Shown here in pieces: positions 57,774-62,128 of a stretch of 62,128 bases of DNA; within the stretch, counting starts at the first letter, position 1; every line of letters begins with the position of its first letter. The DNA is from Dehalococcoidales bacterium. GTDB taxonomy: Bacteria > Chloroflexota > Dehalococcoidia > Dehalococcoidales > UBA3254. The notes under the pieces are model-generated. The model did not search any database. It had not been told where the DNA came from and was given only the letters and a program-made list of their open reading frames with translations. Location: contig JAFGOB010000012.1 in assembly GCA_016926695.1 (NCBI GenBank), positions 1 through 62,128 of the forward strand, given 5' to 3'. The position numbers and the translations under genes are program-made.

Positions 57774-58991
57774 ATGGCAGGACCTCTTGACGGAATTCGC
57801 GTGCTGGAGTGTGACGGTTATCTGAGTGCTCCCACGGCAGGCTATATGCTGGGCGACCTGGGTGCAGAAATTATAAAAGTTGAGGACCGTGTGAAAGGAG
57901 ATCCGGCCAGGGGTGTGGCGGAAATATTCGGACAGGCCACTACAGCCAAGGCGGGCATCAACGTTCTATTCGAGACGGCTAACAGGCACAAAAAAAGCAT
58001 GACGCTTGACCTGAACAAAGAGAAAGGCATGGAGGTGCTGCACCAGTTGGTGGCAGTTTCGGATGTTTTTCTTACCAACTACTCGCCGACGGCTATTACC
58101 AGGCTGGGCATTGACTATGAGAGCATGAAAAAATACAATCCCAAGCTGATCTATGCCCTGGCTACCGGCTATGGCACCAGGGGACCTGAAAGCCAGAAAA
58201 GGGCCTTTGATACCATCGCCCAGGCCCGTTCGGGTATGATGTATTCCGTGGGAGAATCCCAGGGTATTCCCTCACAGATAGGCGGCATTATCTTCGATCA
58301 GATGACCGGTACTCTTCTGGCCTACGGCGTGCTGGCAGCCCTGGTAGCCCGTGACAGGCAGGGAGTCGGACAGCAGGTGGATGTCTCGCTGCTGGGGTCG
58401 GGCATACACCTCCAGGCTTATGGAGTGAATACCGCTACTCTGAAGGGACGTACGATGAAGTCCTCCCGCTCCGGCTTGAAAAATCCCATGGCCAATCACT
58501 ACGAGTGTTCCGACGGCAGATGGATTGTCCTGTCCGAATCTCAGACCGACCGTTTCTGGCACAATTTCTGCGATGCCCTCGATATTCTGCATATCGAAAA
58601 AGATGAAAAATACAAAACGGTCGTGGAGAGAAAACAGAATTTCCGGGAGCTGACCGCCTATATCGAGAGCGTTTTCAAGACCAGACCCAGGGACGAATGG
58701 GTTAAAAGGCTTGAGGAAAAAGGAGGCGGGCTGGCTTTCAGTCCGATCAACAGACTGACCGAATTGACCGATGATCCCCAGGTCATGGCCAACGAGTACG
58801 TCACTTCGGTCCAGCATCCCACCCTCGGCTCCATCAATGTGGTGGGTGTGCCTGTGAAGATGAGCGAGACGCCGCCTTCAGCCGAGGGATGGGCCCCTGA
58901 GTTCGGAGAACATACCGAGGACGTCCTGATCCATGTGCTGGGTTATTCCTGGGATGATATCACAGCTCTGAAGGAAGCAGAGGTAATATAA
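57774..58991 (+). CDS. CaiB/BaiF family III CoA-transferase
   Basis: A 405-residue type III CoA-transferase. It opens P-L-D-G-I-R-V-L-E and has G-D-L-G-A-E-I-I-K-V-E, K-G-D-P-A-R-G, and F-D-T-I-A-Q-A-x-S-G. The catalytic aspartate (Asp169 in formyl-CoA transferase) is probably in I-I-F-D-Q-M-T-G. Substrates of family III include carnitine, formate, aryl and bile acids. AAAGGAG supports ATG 57774. The stop directly abuts the transposase-like gene. Confidence 0.92.
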   Translation: MAGPLDGIRVLECDGYLSAPTAGYMLGDLGAEIIKVEDRVKGDPARGVAEIFGQATTAKAGINVLFETANRHKKSMTLDLNKEKGMEVLHQLVAVSDVFLTNYSPTAITRLGIDYESMKKYNPKLIYALATGYGTRGPESQKRAFDTIAQARSGMMYSVGESQGIPSQIGGIIFDQMTGTLLAYGVLAALVARDRQGVGQQVDVSLLGSGIHLQAYGVNTATLKGRTMKSSRSGLKNPMANHYECSDGRWIVLSESQTDRFWHNFCDALDILHIEKDEKYKTVVERKQNFRELTAYIESVFKTRPRDEWVKRLEEKGGGLAFSPINRLTELTDDPQVMANEYVTSVQHPTLGSINVVGVPVKMSETPPSAEGWAPEFGEHTEDVLIHVLGYSWDDITALKEAEVI

Positions 58992-59870
58992 TCAAGCGTT
59001 TCTGATGACGTCCTCCCAGCATTTGCAGGGCGATTCGATACCGGCCTGCTCAGCCGGAGTTTTACCGTTCAGCGCTTCATGGGCCCTGAAAAAGTTGTAA
59101 TATACCAGCCAGCTCTGGTTAAACAGCCGGGCGGAGGCTATGCTTTTCAGCCTTTTTACAACGGTGGTCCTGTCTCTGAGGGTGGCGTGGAAGGGGACTA
59201 TTCTCTGCGGGTCAGTTTCCAGTACGAACAGGTTCAGCGGGACTTTCCAGCCGTCATCGGCGGGCTCGCTTTCTGTCTCGATCAGGTAGGATATATAGCT
59301 GTCCGTAATGACCCTGGCCGGCAGTGTACCGGCAACGTGACAGGCCTGTTGAAAAAAGGTCCCGGTCTCGGTCTCGGAGCGTGAAGGTGTGATATGTGAG
59401 GCCAGCAGAAACCTGGTCTTTTCATCCTGGATATCGAAGATCCACACCTTTTGGCCGTGAATGCGTATCACAGTCTCGTCCGCTATCCAGGTCTCACCCT
59501 TGATCAGGGGTCTGCGATACTGGTTACGGCTGATGGCTGATCTTGAGTATTTATTTAGCCATTTGAAGAGGGTCCTCTTTGACGGGGATCGCCCGAACTC
59601 GGCTTCCAGCAAGCGGTCTATCTCTTCAATAGCGGTCCCGCAGTAGAGCAGCGTCAGGAAACGGCTGATTTCAGTGAAGGGCGTTTTCATATGAAAGGAG
59701 CATTGGTCCGCCTTGAACTTCATGCGGCATGACTTGCACATGTAGACCTGACGCTGTCCGTAGGTGCCGTATCTGACTATGGCGCTTGAACCGCATCTTT
59801 TACAGGTGATCAGCTCCTGGTTGGCCGGCAAGTTAGCCGGCGGTTGGTAGTTTATGGTCATGAGATTCAA
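58992..59870 (-). mobile_element. Transposase-like DDE protein with zinc-ribbon
   Basis: A 292-residue protein. The N-terminal C-K-R-C-G (about 23) and C-K-S-C-R pairs form an InsA-like zinc ribbon, then an HTH region (about 70-105). A DDE RNase-H-like core follows: W-I-A-D-E-T (first Asp), V-I-T-D-S (second Asp), and F-F-R-A-H-E-A-L (Glu), as in IS6/IS1-related transposases. Its stop codon touches the CaiB stop with no gap. I see no terminal inverted repeats or target duplication, so it may be a fixed or domesticated copy. Confidence 0.75.
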
Positions 59871-59930
59871 TCCGGACTATTTTTCAGCCGTTCCTATTAT
59901 AACAAAATCAACCAAATGTATACAGAAACG

Positions 59931-59960
59931 TTGACTTACAAACAATTCGTAAATTATAAT
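59931..59960 (+). promoter_or_regulatory. Promoter of glutamate mutase operon
   Basis: TTGACT (59931-59936) and TATAAT (59955-59960), 18-bp spacer. The resulting leader is about 270 nt. Confidence 0.65.
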
Positions 59961-60094
59961 ATCTCAGCGATATTCGATACAAACGGGTGATTAACAACGG
60001 GCATTAATATCTTCCCACCGGCGTATGCTCAAAATCTCTGCTGGAATTCGTGCGGAAGCCGCCTGTGTACAAACTCCATGACTTGTCATCCGTG

Positions 60095-60151
60095 TAACGG
60101 GATTCCGTTATCAGCCTGGATTTATGCGGACATCCGTCTGCGGGCGGATGT
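60095..60151 (+). promoter_or_regulatory. Two leader hairpins upstream of mutase gene
   Basis: TAACGG-gatt-CCGTTA (60095-60110) and ACATCCGTC-tgcg-GGCGGATGT (60130-60151, with one T-G pair). They lie in the 5' leader about 90-145 bases before the ATG. Neither has a U-tract. Confidence 0.5.
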
Positions 60152-60238
60152 TCAGGCACGGGGATATGGTAGGGCTGGTATCAGACTTAATCCGGTGAGG
60201 AGAAAAAACGATAACTATTAAAGACCGCGGAGGAAAGA

Positions 60239-61705
60239 ATGGAGATTAAAGTCAGGAACAAGCGTCTGGATGAAGAGGTATTTCAAAAGCAGAGATTAGA
60301 ATGGCTGACAGAATGGCCTACCGGCAAAGAAGTGGACTTCGATGATGCCGTAGCATACCAGAAGAGTCTTCCGGACAGCAAGATCTGGTGGAAGGTGATG
60401 AAAAAGCTGCGCGAGGAAGGCAGGACTGTTGTCTCTCCACGGGCCGGTACGGGTGTTCTGGAGGAAGAAATCAAGCTCTGCCAGTCCCTGGAGAACTCCG
60501 GAGTTCCTCTTATCCCTGTAACGACGGACAGCTATACCCGGGGAAAGAAGTTTGAAATAGCCAAACAAGCCCTTGAAGAAAGCGAAAAGACCGGGAAAAA
60601 GATATTGAACGGCTATCCGATCGCAATACAGGGAGTGAAAAATACCCGGAAGGTGATCGAGTCGTGTAAAAATGCCGCCTTTACTCCCAGGGGTGCGGGT
60701 GGAGTATCCATGGAAATCGCCCTGGCCTCAGGTATGACCGCCGGGGGAGGGGAGGCCTTCCTGGGATTCGGCGCTTACAGCAAGAAAGACACGCTGGACG
60801 ATAGTTTTATCAGGGTGCAGTATGCCAACAGATTGGCCGGCTGGTACGCGGACAGGGGTGTAATCATCAGCGTGGATGCGCACGGCTGGACGCCTACGGC
60901 CACCTTTCCTTTGAGTATCAACATCGCATCCCAGGTGATCGATTCGATGGCGGCTGCGGAGCAGGGAGTAAAGGCTATTACACCGCTGGTGCATTACATG
61001 GGCAATATGGCCCAGGATTTGGCCTGGACGAAGGTCTCTCCCAACATGATACGCGAATACCTGGACAAATATGGGTACAAAGACACCATGGTTACCGGCC
61101 GTATCTGCCAGATGGTCCCGCTTTATCCCGTTCCTCTGGACCTGGGCGGCGCTTTCGCTTATATCAACTATTCCGCCATGGTAGCCTCTCTGGCCAATGC
61201 CGAAGCCCTCTTTGTGCGGACGGTGGACGAAGGGGCGGGCGTACCCGATACCCGCAGTCATGAAATGAGCTACAGGTCCGCCAAATGGATTTTCGATGTG
61301 GTAAGGGAGCAGCGGATCGAGTTCGACATGAAGGATGTAGAAACAGAAGAAAAGGTCACCGAAACCGAGGTCAGGGCGATCCTGGACAGGGTCTTCGATC
61401 TGGGTGACGGGGATGTCCTGGTAGGGGCCTGCAAGGCCATCGAGTCCGGTGTACTTGACTCCACCTGGAGCTCAAATCTCAACGTCAAGGACAAAGTGCT
61501 GGGTGTCAGGGATGCCAGAGGGGCCTGCCGTTACATGGAGTTCGGTAATCTGCCTTTACCCTCGGAGATAAAAGATTTCCACCGCCAGAAGGTGGCAGAG
61601 CGGGAAAAGGCCGAAGGCAGGAAACTGGACTATAACACCGCGGTGCATGATCTGTGGGGCTTCAGCAAGGGCAAGATAGTCGGCCTGCCGCCCTACGACC
61701 AATAA
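60239..61705 (+). CDS. glmE: Glutamate mutase epsilon subunit (methylaspartate mutase)
   Basis: A 488-residue TIM-barrel subunit of adenosylcobalamin-dependent glutamate mutase, which converts glutamate to 3-methylaspartate. It has the barrel pattern R-G-A-G-G-V-S-M-E-I-A, G-F-G-A-Y-S-K, S-V-D-A-H-G-W-T-P-T-A-T-F-P-L-S, and D-E-G-A-G-V-P-D-T. Length matches the 480-residue family norm. GGAGG precedes ATG 60239. The sigma subunit follows; the MutL/GlmL accessory gene, often between them, is absent here. Confidence 0.95.
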   Translation: MEIKVRNKRLDEEVFQKQRLEWLTEWPTGKEVDFDDAVAYQKSLPDSKIWWKVMKKLREEGRTVVSPRAGTGVLEEEIKLCQSLENSGVPLIPVTTDSYTRGKKFEIAKQALEESEKTGKKILNGYPIAIQGVKNTRKVIESCKNAAFTPRGAGGVSMEIALASGMTAGGGEAFLGFGAYSKKDTLDDSFIRVQYANRLAGWYADRGVIISVDAHGWTPTATFPLSINIASQVIDSMAAAEQGVKAITPLVHYMGNMAQDLAWTKVSPNMIREYLDKYGYKDTMVTGRICQMVPLYPVPLDLGGAFAYINYSAMVASLANAEALFVRTVDEGAGVPDTRSHEMSYRSAKWIFDVVREQRIEFDMKDVETEEKVTETEVRAILDRVFDLGDGDVLVGACKAIESGVLDSTWSSNLNVKDKVLGVRDARGACRYMEFGNLPLPSEIKDFHRQKVAEREKAEGRKLDYNTAVHDLWGFSKGKIVGLPPYDQ

Positions 61706-61751
61706 AATTGGATTAAAGACTGAGAGCTATCAAAGGCAGGAGGAGAAACAG

Positions 61752-62128
61752 ATGAGTCAGGCAGCAATGATAATCACGGGGACACTGGGCACGGATGCCC
61801 ATGTCATCGGTACCAAGATATTATCTCGGGCGCTGAGGGAGGCCGGGTTCAGGGTAACGGAGCTTGGGGCGTATACGCCGCCTGAAGATTTCATCAAGGC
61901 AGCCCAGGAAACGAAGGCGGATGCGATACTGATGAGCTCGCTGTACGGCATGGGGGAGTTTGATCTGAAGGGATTCAAGGAGAAGATCAGTGAGGCGGGG
62001 CTGGAAGATGTGCTGCTGTATATAGGTGGCAACCTGGTGGTGGGGAGACAAGACCATAAAGTGGTGGAGGAGAAATTCAAGGCGCTGGGTTTTCAGCGGG
62101 TATACCCTCCGGAGACCGACCTGGAGTC
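61752..62128 (+). CDS. glmS: Glutamate mutase sigma subunit, 3' truncated by window edge
   Basis: At least 125 residues of the B12-binding subunit are visible. The D-x-H-x-x-G motif appears as T-D-A-H-V-I-G (residues about 14-20), which provides the His ligand to cobalt, and S-S-L-Y-G and I-G-G-N-L are the family loops. It begins 46 bases after glmE with AGGAG upstream of ATG 61752. The final residues of a typical 137-residue subunit lie past the window end. Confidence 0.93.
   Translation, partial: MSQAAMIITGTLGTDAHVIGTKILSRALREAGFRVTELGAYTPPEDFIKAAQETKADAILMSSLYGMGEFDLKGFKEKISEAGLEDVLLYIGGNLVVGRQDHKVVEEKFKALGFQRVYPPETDLE

Larger units (their letters stand above)
59871..60238. other. Regulatory spacer before glutamate mutase genes
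   Basis: Contains TATAAT on the minus strand (59896-59901) for the transposase-like gene, the plus-strand mutase promoter at 59931-59960 and two leader hairpins at 60095-60151. I find no cobalamin riboswitch consensus. Confidence 0.55.

Noticed and set aside
59960..60238. Cobalamin riboswitch before glutamate mutase
   Set aside because: The B12-box and other conserved loops are not visible by eye; two simple hairpins only. An Infernal search would settle it.
1..62128. CRISPR array, prophage, integron or plasmid origin
   Set aside because: No regularly spaced repeats, cas genes, phage structural genes, integrase or replication-initiation genes were seen.

Overview
The window looks like one contiguous chromosomal segment of an anaerobic bacterium. 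The gene set fits the Chloroflexota, most likely class Dehalococcoidia. The pointers are a GH3-type adenylating enzyme, the DUF39/NIL-ferredoxin/UPF0280 set for homocysteine synthesis, 2-hydroxyacyl-CoA dehydratase-like enzymes with their activator ATPase, a cobalamin-dependent glutamate mutase, CaiB/BaiF CoA-transferase, COG2159 amidohydrolase and a family-5 ABC substrate-binding protein. This placement is inferred from gene content only. No rRNA, CRISPR array, phage or plasmid genes are visible. Five tRNA genes are present and all encode their 3' CCA.

Layout. 1-5.3 kb: PflX-type radical SAM protein, a four-tRNA cluster (Trp, Leu, Gly, Cys), MerR/GyrI-like regulator, MATE transporter, then a repeat-rich spacer. 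5.3-9.7 kb: a minus-strand operon that begins with a C_GCAxxG_C_C-type redox protein interrupted in frame by UGA exactly at its first conserved Cys (a candidate selenoprotein). It is followed by two atypical HgdB/BcrB-C-like subunits and their HgdC/BadG-type activator. 10-20.8 kb: tRNA-Leu, ICMT-like membrane methyltransferase, GH3 enzyme, 7TM-GAF-GGDEF-HD-GYP signalling protein, CorA, FIST sensor protein, DUF4389 protein and a GT39-like glycosyltransferase. 20.7-31.9 kb: patatin-like lipase, CCA-adding enzyme, queuosine-precursor transporter, NUDIX, GatB, SecG, PlsY, a second C_GCAxxG_C_C protein, a DUF2089 regulatory operon, methyltransferase, Lgt and FtsY. 32-41.5 kb: MrfA-like helicase, DUF503, zinc ribbon, amidohydrolase, a divergent TetR/MFS pair, cytidylate-kinase-like protein, DinB and PIG-L deacetylase. 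41.7-48.5 kb: peptide/nickel-type ABC transporter without ATPases, then the three-gene homocysteine cluster. 48.7-53.1 kb: type IV pilin-like genes and a 1019-residue surface protein. 53.4-62.1 kb: aspS-tig-clpP, CaiB/BaiF, a transposase-like gene, and glutamate mutase epsilon and (partial) sigma subunits.

Recurrent non-coding features are two families of dispersed intergenic repeats, one of which supplies the stop codon of the MATE gene, several strong hairpins, and start codons that lie 6-9 nt after a -10 box with no Shine-Dalgarno, which suggests leaderless mRNAs. The most notable observation is the UGA-interrupted redox gene at 8860-9684. It has a strong ribosome-binding site, an uninterrupted reading frame on both sides of the UGA, hairpins just downstream of it, and an intact cysteine paralogue elsewhere in the window (27280-27729).
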